NCBI GenBank assembly: GCA_025210295.1
Contig: JAOASC010000041.1
Coordinates: 1-64,000 of the forward strand
DNA length: 64,000 nt
DNA from: Flavobacteriales bacterium
GTDB lineage: Bacteria > Bacteroidota > Bacteroidia > Flavobacteriales_D > Parvicellaceae
Direction: 5' to 3'
This document shows positions 31,489 through 40,306 of this stretch, one piece after another. Positions within the stretch are counted from its first letter, which is position 1; every line of letters starts with the position of its first letter. The notes below the pieces were generated by a model. That model was not told the origin of the DNA. It did not search any database and saw nothing but the letters and a program-made list of their open reading frames with translations. Made by a program: the position numbers and the translations under genes.

Positions 31489-31671
31489 CGTCTTATTTTT
31501 TATGGGATAACCCAAATATACTTAATTTATTTTTCTTAAAAAGTAACAAAAATCATGAAAACCATCACTCAATAAATTTATGGTATCATTTAATATCTAA
31601 AGTATTGTAGTATTTTTTATATTTGTCTATAAACTAACCCCGAGATACAAAGCTTAAACAACGAAAAAGAC

Positions 31672-33132
31672 ATGGCATTAAAACAGTCACTACAACATAA
31701 ATTACTTCAAAAACTTTCTCCTCAGCAAATTCAACTTATGAAGTTGCTTCAAGTTCCTACTATTGAACTAGAACAACGAATCAAACAAGAGATTGAAGAG
31801 AATCCAGCCTTAGAAGAGGGACTGGAGGAGCTTCACAACGAGGACAAAGACCTAAACAACACCGAAGAATTAGACTTAAGTAAAGAGGATTTAGATGATT
31901 CTAGGGATGATTTTAATATTGATGACTATCTAGATGATGAAACCCCATCATATAAAACATCAACAAGTAACTATAGTGCCGATGATGATGAAAAAGCTGT
32001 TCCACTTTCTGGTGGTGCAACTTTTCAAGAGTTGTTAGAAAAACAAGTTGAACTCAGGATTAAGGATGACACTCAAATAGAAATTGCCTACCAAATTATT
32101 GGGAACCTTGATGATTCTGGCTATTTAAGACGAGAACTTTTTAACATTGTTGACGACTTAGCTTTTAGCCAAAACATTATGGTTACTGAGGCAGAAGTCG
32201 AAGCAGTTCTAAAAGAGATTCAAGATCTTGAGCCTGCTGGTGTTGGAGGAAGAAATCTACAAGAATGTTTATTAATTCAATTGAGAAAGAAAAAGAAAAC
32301 AATTGAAATAAAGACCGCAGAGGTTCTTATTGAGAATCATTTTGAAGAGTTTACCAAAAAACACTATTCCAAAATCATTAAGAAGCTTGACATTTCTGAA
32401 GACGATTTAAAAGATGCTATAGCTGAGATTACCAAACTTAATCCTAAACCAGGAAACTCAATTAGAGAAACAAGCAAAGCTATACAACACATCATTCCAG
32501 ATTTCATAATCAATGAAGACAATGGGGACTTAAACCTGAGTTTGAACTCTAGAAATGCTCCTCAATTAAAAGTCAGCCGTCAATATGCGGAGATGCTAAA
32601 GGGATATGCTGCAAGTGAACGCTCTAAAAAAGATAAGGAGGCCATACAGTTTGTTAGGCAAAAAATTGATGCTGCAAAATGGTTTATTGACGCCATCAAA
32701 CAACGACAACAAACTTTACTTTACACCATGAACGCTATCATGGAGTACCAGAAAGAGTTTTTTCTTACTGGCGATGAAACGAAATTAAAGCCTATGATTC
32801 TGAAAGATATTGCAGATATAATCGATATGGATATCTCAACAGTATCGAGGGTTGCCAACAGTAAATATGTTCAAACTCCTTACGGCACCTTTTTACTTAA
32901 ATTCTTCTTCAGCGAATCTTTAAGTACTGAAAGCGGAGAAGAGGTTTCTACAAGAGAGGTGAAACGTATTTTACAAGATGCCATTGAAGAAGAAAACAAA
33001 AAGAAACCTTTAACAGATGAAAAACTAGCGAATCTATTGAAAGAAAAAGGTTATAATATTGCACGAAGAACAGTTGCTAAATACAGAGAGCAGCTAGACA
33101 TTCCTGTTGCACGTTTAAGAAAAGAACTTTAA
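31672..33132 (+). CDS. rpoN: RNA polymerase sigma-54 factor
   Basis: 486 residues. Region I at the N-terminus is Gln/Leu-rich (LSPQQIQLMKLLQVPTIELE) and binds enhancer activators. An acidic region II follows (about 45-110). Core-binding and helix-turn-helix segments precede the RpoN box ARRTVAKYRE at 464-473, which reads the -24 element. Sigma-54 promoters need an AAA+ activator, not encoded nearby. A -7 box TATATTTG is at 31618-31625 upstream. Confidence 0.97.
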   Translation: MALKQSLQHKLLQKLSPQQIQLMKLLQVPTIELEQRIKQEIEENPALEEGLEELHNEDKDLNNTEELDLSKEDLDDSRDDFNIDDYLDDETPSYKTSTSNYSADDDEKAVPLSGGATFQELLEKQVELRIKDDTQIEIAYQIIGNLDDSGYLRRELFNIVDDLAFSQNIMVTEAEVEAVLKEIQDLEPAGVGGRNLQECLLIQLRKKKKTIEIKTAEVLIENHFEEFTKKHYSKIIKKLDISEDDLKDAIAEITKLNPKPGNSIRETSKAIQHIIPDFIINEDNGDLNLSLNSRNAPQLKVSRQYAEMLKGYAASERSKKDKEAIQFVRQKIDAAKWFIDAIKQRQQTLLYTMNAIMEYQKEFFLTGDETKLKPMILKDIADIIDMDISTVSRVANSKYVQTPYGTFLLKFFFSESLSTESGEEVSTREVKRILQDAIEEENKKKPLTDEKLANLLKEKGYNIARRTVAKYREQLDIPVARLRKEL

Positions 33133-33152
33133 GTATCAACTCCTAGATTTCT

Positions 33153-33815
33153 ATGCGACTGATTAGTCATTTTTTGTCATTGGTACTACATCCTATATTC
33201 ATTCCATTGTACGGGATATTATTGTTTACACAAATTGAGCACAACAGTACAATTAACTTGAGAGCACTTGAGTCTGTTGATTATTTTAAGTTAGCGTTAT
33301 CTCCCATCTTATTATTTTCAATAGTATTTCCTTTGTTTAGCTTAATGATAATGTATAACTCTAAAATGATTGCTTCTTTTAGAGTTGAAAGTCAAAAAGA
33401 GCGGATACCTGTTCTTTTTCTCTCTTGTATTTATTATGGTATTACCTATTATTTTGTTCGGTCTTTAGACATTGCCTACTACCATTCATTTTTCGGTTTA
33501 TTTTTAAGCTTCTTAACTGGAGGGTTGATTTTAGCACTATTAAGTTTACTCATTACCCCAAGATGGAAAATTAGCCTTCACAGTATAGGGATTGGAGCGC
33601 TAGCTGGTGGGTTTATTGGCTTCACTCAGGAGCTACAACCAATGGCTAATTTAAACACTTTTATTCTCATCAATGTCATGCTTATTGTAGCAGTCGGTAT
33701 ATTGGCTTCAGCACGCTTAATACTTAAGGCTCATACTATTAACCAAGTTCTTATCGGAAGTCTTTTGGGGGTATTTACTGAATACATGATGGTTGCCAAT
33801 CACTTTTGGATTTAA
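33153..33815 (+). CDS. PAP2-related integral membrane protein
   Basis: 220 residues with about six transmembrane segments. The C-terminal half resembles a type 2 phosphatidate phosphatase core: a Lys then SLHS (about residues 141-148) and ASARLILKAHTINQVLIGSLLG, parallel to the PAP2 motifs S-x-H and S-R-x5-H-x3-D. Ala replaces Ser before Arg, and Gln sits where the Asp is expected, so activity is doubtful. 20 nt after rpoN, possibly cotranscribed. Its stop interlocks with the convergent ThiF gene. Confidence 0.6.
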   Translation: MRLISHFLSLVLHPIFIPLYGILLFTQIEHNSTINLRALESVDYFKLALSPILLFSIVFPLFSLMIMYNSKMIASFRVESQKERIPVLFLSCIYYGITYYFVRSLDIAYYHSFFGLFLSFLTGGLILALLSLLITPRWKISLHSIGIGALAGGFIGFTQELQPMANLNTFILINVMLIVAVGILASARLILKAHTINQVLIGSLLGVFTEYMMVANHFWI

Positions 33816-34903
33816 ATACTATAATTTAGCACTCCTCCCTTTAGATTGATTAACTTATCAAATCCATAATTTTTATTTAAAAAATGTATCGCTTGCTGAC
33901 TTCTACCACCTGTTTGACAAAAGACTACAACATTTTTATTTTTAGGAATGCTTTCATACGCCTCTTCTAAGTCATCTATTGCTATTTCAATCGCATTTAA
34001 CTTTTCTATTCTAGGTTGCTCCCATGTTTCCCTCACATCTAAAAACACATAATTAGCATCATTAACTAGTGCTAAAGCATCTTCCAACTCAAGTTCTTGA
34101 TGGTTATTTCCATTAGCGACATTACAAAACACATCATAATCTTGCAACAATCCTTTTTTTAACACAGCTTCTATTGATTTAGTATTTCTATTGACTTGCA
34201 ATGTTGTTACTCCTCCCCCTAATAAGTCGATAACTTTCAGTTTTCCACTTAAGACTGTCCCTATTTGTAATATCATCTTTAAGACTTCATTGGCCTGAAA
34301 AGTACCTAAAACGCCAGGAAGCACACCTAAAACACCAACTTCTGAGCAATTGGGTAATTGATTAGCTTTAGGCGGTTCAGGAAAAAGGCAACGATAGGAT
34401 GGGCCATTTTGATAATTAAAAACACTCAATTGGCCTTCAAATTTAAAAATGGAAGCATAAACAAATGGTTTATTCAGTAAAACACAAGCATCATTAATCA
34501 AATATCGGGTTGAAAAATTATCGGTCCCATCTACGATTACATCATATTTTTCTATAATTGTTAAGGCATTCTCCACATGAAGCCACTCTTGATATTTATC
34601 AAACTGAATCAAAGCATTTTGTTGCGAAAGGCGCTCTACAGCGGCATCAACTTTAAGCTGGCCAACATCTTGATTAGTATAAAGTATTTGACGTTGTAAG
34701 TTCGACTCTGAAACACGGTCACCATCTACCAGTCCTATTCGTCCTACGCCAGCAGCTACTAAATATTGTAACACAGGACAACCTAGTCCTCCAGCTCCCA
34801 CCACCAAAACTTTAGCAGTTTTTAATCGCTCTTGCCCCAACTCGCCAATTTCTTCTAATTTTATATGGCGATCATATCTATTTTTCTCCTGATTTGTCAA
34901 CAT
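33812..34903 (-). CDS. ThiF/MoeB-type adenylyltransferase with C-terminal rhodanese domain
   Basis: 363 residues. The E1-like domain (1-245) has nucleotide-binding GAGGLGCPVLQYL (37-49), VDGD and NLQRQ motifs, and would adenylate the C-terminal glycine of a ThiS- or MoaD-like protein. The rhodanese domain (about 265-363) keeps an active-site Cys in VVFCQTGGRSQQ, which could supply sulfur. Compared with E. coli MoeB the first zinc CxxC is incomplete (SYRCLFP) and the second pair is absent, so the structural zinc is probably lost. No thiamine or molybdopterin genes adjoin, so the partner is unassigned. -7 box TACCTTTG at 34951-34958. Confidence 0.87.
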   Translation of the reverse strand: MLTNQEKNRYDRHIKLEEIGELGQERLKTAKVLVVGAGGLGCPVLQYLVAAGVGRIGLVDGDRVSESNLQRQILYTNQDVGQLKVDAAVERLSQQNALIQFDKYQEWLHVENALTIIEKYDVIVDGTDNFSTRYLINDACVLLNKPFVYASIFKFEGQLSVFNYQNGPSYRCLFPEPPKANQLPNCSEVGVLGVLPGVLGTFQANEVLKMILQIGTVLSGKLKVIDLLGGGVTTLQVNRNTKSIEAVLKKGLLQDYDVFCNVANGNNHQELELEDALALVNDANYVFLDVRETWEQPRIEKLNAIEIAIDDLEEAYESIPKNKNVVVFCQTGGRSQQAIHFLNKNYGFDKLINLKGGVLNYSI

Positions 34904-35099
34904 TTATTCAACAGCTAATCTTCTCGCATTTTACAATAAAAATTCACTTTCAAAGGTACAACATAAAGCAGCATAATTCTCATCTATTTTAAATTATCAT
35001 TTACTGTTTTATGAATCCTATCATTTTTTACATTATCAAACCTAAGAATAACAATGAATAATTATATATTTGTATGTTACATTAAACTAAAAACGCACT

Positions 35100-36140
35100 A
35101 TGGCAACTAAAACTAAGGATACCAACAGTACTCAGTCTGTTTCTAAAGGGCTTAAGTACTCGAAAGAGCAGTACCTAAAATGGTATGAAGACATGCTGAT
35201 GATGAGAAAAGTGGAAGAAATGGTCGGAAACTTATACATCAAACAAAAATTTGGAGGATTTTGTCACCTCTACATTGGCCAAGAAGCCTTAGTTACTGGT
35301 ACAGCATCTGCTTGCCAGAAAGACGATAAACATATTACAGCATATAGAGATCATGCTCACCCAATAGCATTAGGGGTACACCCTAAATATATGATGGCTG
35401 AATTGTATGGGAAAAAGACAGGAATGTCAAAAGGAAAAGGAGGATCAATGCACATGTTCCATAAAGAGGTTAACCTAATGGGGGGACATGGAATTGTAGG
35501 TGCTCAAATTGCAATGGGAGCTGGAATTGCTTTTGCTGAACAATATAAAGGGACAAAAAATGTTACCTTTTGCTCTTTTGGTGACGGAGCTGCTAGACAA
35601 GGAATCTTGCATGAGACTTTCAACATGGCAATGAACTGGAAATTACCTGTCGTATTTATTATTGAAAATAATAATTATGCAATGGGAACTTCGGTTGCTC
35701 GAACAACTAATGTTGAAGACATGTCTAAAATTGGACTTTCATACGAAATGCCTTCATTTGTTGTTGACGGAATGACTGTTGAAGCTGTTCATGAAGCTAT
35801 TGCTGATGCTTGTGAACATGTTAGAGCTGGAAAAGGACCAGTTTTATTAGATGTTAGAACTTACCGTTACAAAGGACACTCAATGTCTGACCCTCAAAAA
35901 TACAGAACTAAAGAAGAGGTAGAAGAGTACAAAGGCGAGGATCCTATTACAAAAGTGCTAAACACCATAAAAGAACACAACCTTGCTAATGAGGAGGAAA
36001 TCAAAGCAATTCAAAAGCATGTAAAAGAAACTGTTGCTGAATCGGTAAAATTTGCTGAAGAATCTCCAGATCCAGAACCACACGAATTATATGAGGATGT
36101 TTATGTTGAAGAATATCCTTTCGTAAAAGAATATAACTAA
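35100..36140 (+). CDS. pdhA: Pyruvate dehydrogenase E1 component, alpha subunit
   Basis: 346 residues. The thiamine diphosphate motif runs from GDG at 161-163 to NNN at 190-192. The conserved TYRYKGHSMSDPQKYRT loop is present. With E1 beta it decarboxylates pyruvate and reductively acetylates E2. The beta subunit gene is not adjacent; pdhC follows directly after 37 nt. -7 box TATATTTG at 35065-35072 gives a short leader. Confidence 0.95.
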   Translation: MATKTKDTNSTQSVSKGLKYSKEQYLKWYEDMLMMRKVEEMVGNLYIKQKFGGFCHLYIGQEALVTGTASACQKDDKHITAYRDHAHPIALGVHPKYMMAELYGKKTGMSKGKGGSMHMFHKEVNLMGGHGIVGAQIAMGAGIAFAEQYKGTKNVTFCSFGDGAARQGILHETFNMAMNWKLPVVFIIENNNYAMGTSVARTTNVEDMSKIGLSYEMPSFVVDGMTVEAVHEAIADACEHVRAGKGPVLLDVRTYRYKGHSMSDPQKYRTKEEVEEYKGEDPITKVLNTIKEHNLANEEEIKAIQKHVKETVAESVKFAEESPDPEPHELYEDVYVEEYPFVKEYN

Positions 36141-36177
36141 GATTAAATTATACTACACATTAAAATAAATTATTAAA

Positions 36178-37458
36178 ATGGCTGAAATTGTAAGAATGCC
36201 TAAACTAAGTGACACCATGACTGAAGGTGTTATTGCTGAGTGGCACAAAAATATTGGTGACGCTGTAGAATCGGGAGACTTATTAGCTGAGATAGAAACG
36301 GATAAAGCAACAATGGAATTTGAAGCTTTTGAGGAAGGGGTTCTATTGCATATTGGAGTTGAAAAAGGAGGATCTGCGCCAGTTGACTCTGTTTTAGCAA
36401 TATTAGGAGAAGAAGGTGAAGACATCTCTAGTTTGTTAGAAGAGTTAAAAAACGAGCAACCTGCTGAAGTAAAGGAAACTGAAGCTCCTGCTAAAACCAC
36501 TCCAAGTACTCCAAAGCCAGCACCTGCTCCAAAGGCAGAAGCTCCTAAACCGGCTCCTGTTGTTGCTCAAACACCAGCTACAACCTACCCACCTGCTAGT
36601 TCTGTTGCTGATGGTAGATTAAAAATTTCTCCACTTGCTAAAAAATTAGCTGACGAAAGAGGCATTAACCCAGCGTTTTTAAGTGGAACTGGTGAATCAG
36701 GTAGAATCATCAAAAGAGACATTGACAATTACAATGGTTCAGGAAATACTTTTGTTGGAGTAGAAAGTTTTAGAGACGAGCCAGTTTCTCAGATGAGAAA
36801 AGTAATTGCATCTAGATTAGGGGAAAGTAAATTCACTGCTCCTCACTTCTATTTAACTGTATCCATTGATATGGATAATGCTATTGAGGCGCGTAAATCT
36901 ATCAATGCAATGATTGCTCCTCAGAAAGTTTCTTTTAACGATATGGTTATCAAAGCTGTTGCTACAGCATTAAAAGAACACCCTGCCGTAAATGCAGCTT
37001 GGTATGGAGACTTTATTCGTACCAACGAGCATGTTCATATTGGTGTTGCCGTTGCTGTTCCTGACGGGCTTTTAGTACCTGTTGTTCGATTTGCTGATGG
37101 AAAATCCTTAACACAAATTGGTGCAGAAGTAAAAGATTATGCTCAAAAAGCTAAGGCTAAGAAATTACAACCTGAAGACTGGCAAGGAAACACCTTTACC
37201 ATTTCTAATTTAGGAATGTTCGGAATTGAAGAGTTTACAGCTATTATCAACTCTCCTGACGCTGCGATATTAGCGGTTGGAGGTATTAGCCAAGTTCCTG
37301 TTGTTAAAAATGGTGAAATTGTCCCTGGAAATGTAATGAAAGTAACCTTAAGTTGTGACCACAGAGTTATAGATGGTGCAGTTGGTTCAGCTTTCCTAAA
37401 TACGTTTAAGAACTATATGGAAAACCCAGTATTATTATTAGGAAAACAAAATATCTAA
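36178..37458 (+). CDS. pdhC: Pyruvate dehydrogenase E2, dihydrolipoamide acetyltransferase
   Basis: 426 residues: lipoyl domain (1-78, lipoylated Lys43 in ETDKATM), an Ala/Pro-rich linker (about 90-128), the peripheral-subunit-binding domain (about 136-172, ISPLAKKLADERG) and the catalytic domain with SCDHRVIDG (His395, Asp399). One lipoyl domain only. Forms the core of the complex with the pdhA product. Followed by a strong terminator. Confidence 0.96.
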   Translation: MAEIVRMPKLSDTMTEGVIAEWHKNIGDAVESGDLLAEIETDKATMEFEAFEEGVLLHIGVEKGGSAPVDSVLAILGEEGEDISSLLEELKNEQPAEVKETEAPAKTTPSTPKPAPAPKAEAPKPAPVVAQTPATTYPPASSVADGRLKISPLAKKLADERGINPAFLSGTGESGRIIKRDIDNYNGSGNTFVGVESFRDEPVSQMRKVIASRLGESKFTAPHFYLTVSIDMDNAIEARKSINAMIAPQKVSFNDMVIKAVATALKEHPAVNAAWYGDFIRTNEHVHIGVAVAVPDGLLVPVVRFADGKSLTQIGAEVKDYAQKAKAKKLQPEDWQGNTFTISNLGMFGIEEFTAIINSPDAAILAVGGISQVPVVKNGEIVPGNVMKVTLSCDHRVIDGAVGSAFLNTFKNYMENPVLLLGKQNI

Positions 37459-37485
37459 TGATAAGTTTGAAACTATAAAAATACC

Positions 37486-37517
37486 AAAAGCCCATTCAGT
37501 TGAATGGGCTTTTTTTA
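37486..37517 (+). terminator. Bidirectional terminator between pdhC and the VTT gene
   Basis: Stem AAAAGCCCATTCA / TGAATGGGCTTTT with a 2-nt apex (effectively a small loop), followed by T7 on the plus strand and A4 on the other side. It ends pdhAC and can serve the convergent VTT gene. Confidence 0.92.
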
Positions 37518-37532
37518 TATCCTCCCTAATAT

Positions 37533-38120
37533 TTAAAACAGTAATTCCATCAGCTCTACTCCAGTAAAGACATACACACTTACCAATACCAATTCTCCTA
37601 ATAATACTGCAAGAAAAAACTTCCAATAACTATAACTCGTACTTCCTGCTACAAAACAAATTAAATCCGTCGGGACAGCAGGAAAGAATGACCATAATAA
37701 AACAATCCAAAAACCATAAGTTTCCATTTTTTCTTCTACCATTTGAACTTTACTAGACGTCTTTCCAAACAATGTAGAGGGCGTTAAAAACGAAGCTGAA
37801 TAATACATCAATGTGGCCCCTATTTGTATCCCTACCAACGAAATCAATAAAACAAAAAAAGGATTTTCGGGGTATAGTGCGATACCTAACACTACAAAAA
37901 TAGTACTTGGCAATAAGAAAAGTGCTCTTATACTAGACCCTATAACATAAAAAATCAATATTGAGGTTGCGTTTTCTCCTAGGAATGCCTGAATGGCTGT
38001 AGCTGTAAATGAAGCTGGTGAGACAAAATAAAACAACAACACTACAACAGCCAAAGTAAGCCACACCCACCTTAACACTTTTTTTAACAACAATAATTTA
38101 CGATCACTTATGGAAGTCAT
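37533..38120 (-). CDS. VTT/DedA-like (TVP38/TMEM64 family) membrane protein
   Basis: 195 residues with five hydrophobic segments. The VTT core is recognisable by LPSTIFVVLGIALYPENPFFVLLIS and FFPAVPTDLICFVAGS-like elements; the latter carries the glycine/proline re-entrant region of DedA relatives. Members are implicated in lipid scrambling and envelope homeostasis. Substrate not predictable. 11 nt after the small basic secreted protein gene. Confidence 0.8.
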   Translation of the reverse strand: MTSISDRKLLLLKKVLRWVWLTLAVVVLLFYFVSPASFTATAIQAFLGENATSILIFYVIGSSIRALFLLPSTIFVVLGIALYPENPFFVLLISLVGIQIGATLMYYSASFLTPSTLFGKTSSKVQMVEEKMETYGFWIVLLWSFFPAVPTDLICFVAGSTSYSYWKFFLAVLLGELVLVSVYVFTGVELMELLF

Positions 38121-38131
38121 GATAAAAAAGC

Positions 38132-38419
38132 TTACTTCCTAAACCACTTTTTCCAGAACGGATCAGCTGTTTTCTTTTTCTTCAAACGATTCGAACGCTT
38201 TTGCTGCTTCTTCATTCGTTTGCGAGTTTCCTTACTTTGGATACTCTGATGATGTTTGGTTAATTCTTTTTCTGCTTGTTTTCGTTCTTTTGCTCGTTGC
38301 TTTTCTTTTTTCTCAAAGATTTTATTTTTAGGCTCAGGCCCATTTTCCTGTGCATAACTTCTGGATGTCATAAACAATGACAACCCCAAAAACAAACATA
38401 TCGTAGCAATTAACTTCAT
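38132..38419 (-). CDS. Small Lys-rich secreted protein
   Basis: 95 residues. Signal peptide (about 1-23, ending SRSYAQ) followed by an extremely basic, Lys/Arg/Gln/Glu-rich stretch likely to be helical, ending in an aromatic patch DPFWKKWFRK. No family recognised. In the periplasm such a chain could bind anionic lipid or LPS phosphate. It precedes the VTT gene by 11 nt, suggesting joint expression. Confidence 0.65.
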   Translation of the reverse strand: MKLIATICLFLGLSLFMTSRSYAQENGPEPKNKIFEKKEKQRAKERKQAEKELTKHHQSIQSKETRKRMKKQQKRSNRLKKKKTADPFWKKWFRK

Positions 38420-38477
38420 AAGCTATAACCTAAACGTCTAAGGTAATGGTTTTGTTACAAAATTTCCCCCTGAACTA

Positions 38478-40280
38478 TTATTTTTTATGTAAGGCATTAT
38501 AAACAATTTTAGCTTTTGCTGAACCAATCATGATTGTTAAATCTTCCAAACTTGCTGCTTTAATTCTTTTCACAGACTTAAATTTTCGGATCAGTGTTTC
38601 TTGCGTTTTTGCGCCTACTCCTTTTATTTTCAAGAGCTCTGATTTGACTGTCCCTTTTCTCCTTTTACTTCTATGATGTGTAATCCCAAAGCGATGCGCT
38701 TCATTTCTTAAATACTGAATCGTTTTTAATGACTCTGAACGTTTATCAATATAAATTGGCAAAGAATCTCCGGGAAAATAAATTTCCTCTAAACGTTTTG
38801 CAATACCTACAATAGCTATCTTTCCAAGTAAATCTAGTGTTTTTAAACTTTTTACAGCCGAACTCAATTGCCCTTTTCCTCCATCAATTACAATTAGCTG
38901 TGGTAAAGACTCTTGTTCATCTTTTAAACGTTTATACCTTCTATACACAACTTCTTCCATAGAAGCAAAATCATCTGGACCGACTACAGTTTTAATATTA
39001 AAATGTCGATAATCTTTTTTGCTTGGTTTAGCATCTTTAAACACCACACATGCAGCTACAGGATTGGTTCCTTGAAAATTTGAATTGTCAAAACATTCAA
39101 TATGCCTTGGCACCTCTTTTAACCTTAAGTCACGTTTAATTGTTTCAAGAATACGTAACGTATTTTGCTCTGGGTCTGTATTTTTTTGTTGTTTCTGCTT
39201 TTCAAGCTTGGTAGCATTAGCATTCACAAATGATAAATTAGACAATTCCTTTTTGGCCCCTTTTAAGGGGATTGTAAATTTAACATCCTCTAACTCTATT
39301 GGTAGTGGTTCAGGAATAATAATTTCTTTTGTATCAGATGGAAAACGGTTTCTAATTTCGACGATCCCCCATGCCAATAAATCGATATTGTCTTCGTCTA
39401 ATTTCTTTTTGATTTCTAAAGTATAACTTTGAATAATTGCCCCATTAATTACTTTTAGATAATTAATATAAGCCGTATTGATATCGCTATCTATATTGAA
39501 AACATCAACATCTTTGACAGTAGCGCTAACCACAGTCGATTTTGCTTGAAATTTTTCGATATGGAGTAATTTTTCTTTCAATTCAGCAGCGGTTTCAAAC
39601 TCTAGCTTTTCGGCATGCGCTTTCATTTTTGCCCGCAACTCATCTACGACTGTTTTGGTGTTCCCTTTTAAAACACTTTTCACATTATTTAAACGGCTTT
39701 TATACTCCGTATGCGAAACCATTCCCTGGCAGCAGCCTTTACAATTTCCAATGTAGTATTCAACGGAAGTTTTAAATTCTCGTTTCCCTATATTTTCATC
39801 AGTTAATTTATGCGTACAGCTTCTAATATCAAAACTGTTTTTAAAAAGTTCTAATAGTGTTTTGACTGTAGTGACAGAATGAAATGGTCCAAAATATTCT
39901 CCTGTCCCTTTTTCTACTCTCCTTACATACTCAATTCTAGGAAACGGTTCCTTTTTTATACGAATCCAAGGATAAGTTTTATCGTCTTTTAATTGAATGT
40001 TGTATTTAGGCTGAAACTTTTTAATCAATGAATTTTCCAATAAAAGCGCATCCATTTCAGTGGCCACTTTAATGGTTTTAATCGTGACGATTTTTTTGAC
40101 TAAAATTCTGGTCTTAGCATTATGTTGTGCATTAGCATTAAAATAAGAACTTACCCTATTTTTTAAGCTTTTGGCTTTCCCCACATAAATCACAATACCA
40201 TCCTTATCAAAATATTGATAAACTCCTGGTGTAGAGGGTAATGTTTTGATGATGTTTGTTATGTGTGTTGATTTACTCAT
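38478..40280 (-). CDS. uvrC: Excinuclease ABC subunit C
   Basis: 600 residues. GIY-YIG nuclease domain at the N-terminus (GVYQYFDKDGIVIYVGKAKSLKNR), a Cys-containing middle segment, UVR motif (LEFETAAELKEKL), the RNase H-like C-terminal nuclease (CFDNSNFQGTNPVAACVVF, VIDGGKGQL) and helix-hairpin-helix motifs (LLKIKGVGAKTQETLI). Makes both incisions in nucleotide excision repair after UvrAB damage recognition. Complete length. Confidence 0.97.
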   Translation of the reverse strand: MSKSTHITNIIKTLPSTPGVYQYFDKDGIVIYVGKAKSLKNRVSSYFNANAQHNAKTRILVKKIVTIKTIKVATEMDALLLENSLIKKFQPKYNIQLKDDKTYPWIRIKKEPFPRIEYVRRVEKGTGEYFGPFHSVTTVKTLLELFKNSFDIRSCTHKLTDENIGKREFKTSVEYYIGNCKGCCQGMVSHTEYKSRLNNVKSVLKGNTKTVVDELRAKMKAHAEKLEFETAAELKEKLLHIEKFQAKSTVVSATVKDVDVFNIDSDINTAYINYLKVINGAIIQSYTLEIKKKLDEDNIDLLAWGIVEIRNRFPSDTKEIIIPEPLPIELEDVKFTIPLKGAKKELSNLSFVNANATKLEKQKQQKNTDPEQNTLRILETIKRDLRLKEVPRHIECFDNSNFQGTNPVAACVVFKDAKPSKKDYRHFNIKTVVGPDDFASMEEVVYRRYKRLKDEQESLPQLIVIDGGKGQLSSAVKSLKTLDLLGKIAIVGIAKRLEEIYFPGDSLPIYIDKRSESLKTIQYLRNEAHRFGITHHRSKRRKGTVKSELLKIKGVGAKTQETLIRKFKSVKRIKAASLEDLTIMIGSAKAKIVYNALHKK

Positions 40281-40306
40281 TAATTAAGTTCATCAAAGAT
40301 AATTAA

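Noticed and set aside
36153..36500. 115-codon frame antisense to pdhC
   Set aside because: Shadow of the lipoyl domain codons, which clearly encode E2 on the plus strand.
39085..39426. 113-codon frame antisense to uvrC
   Set aside because: No homology or start signals, fully inside a conserved gene.
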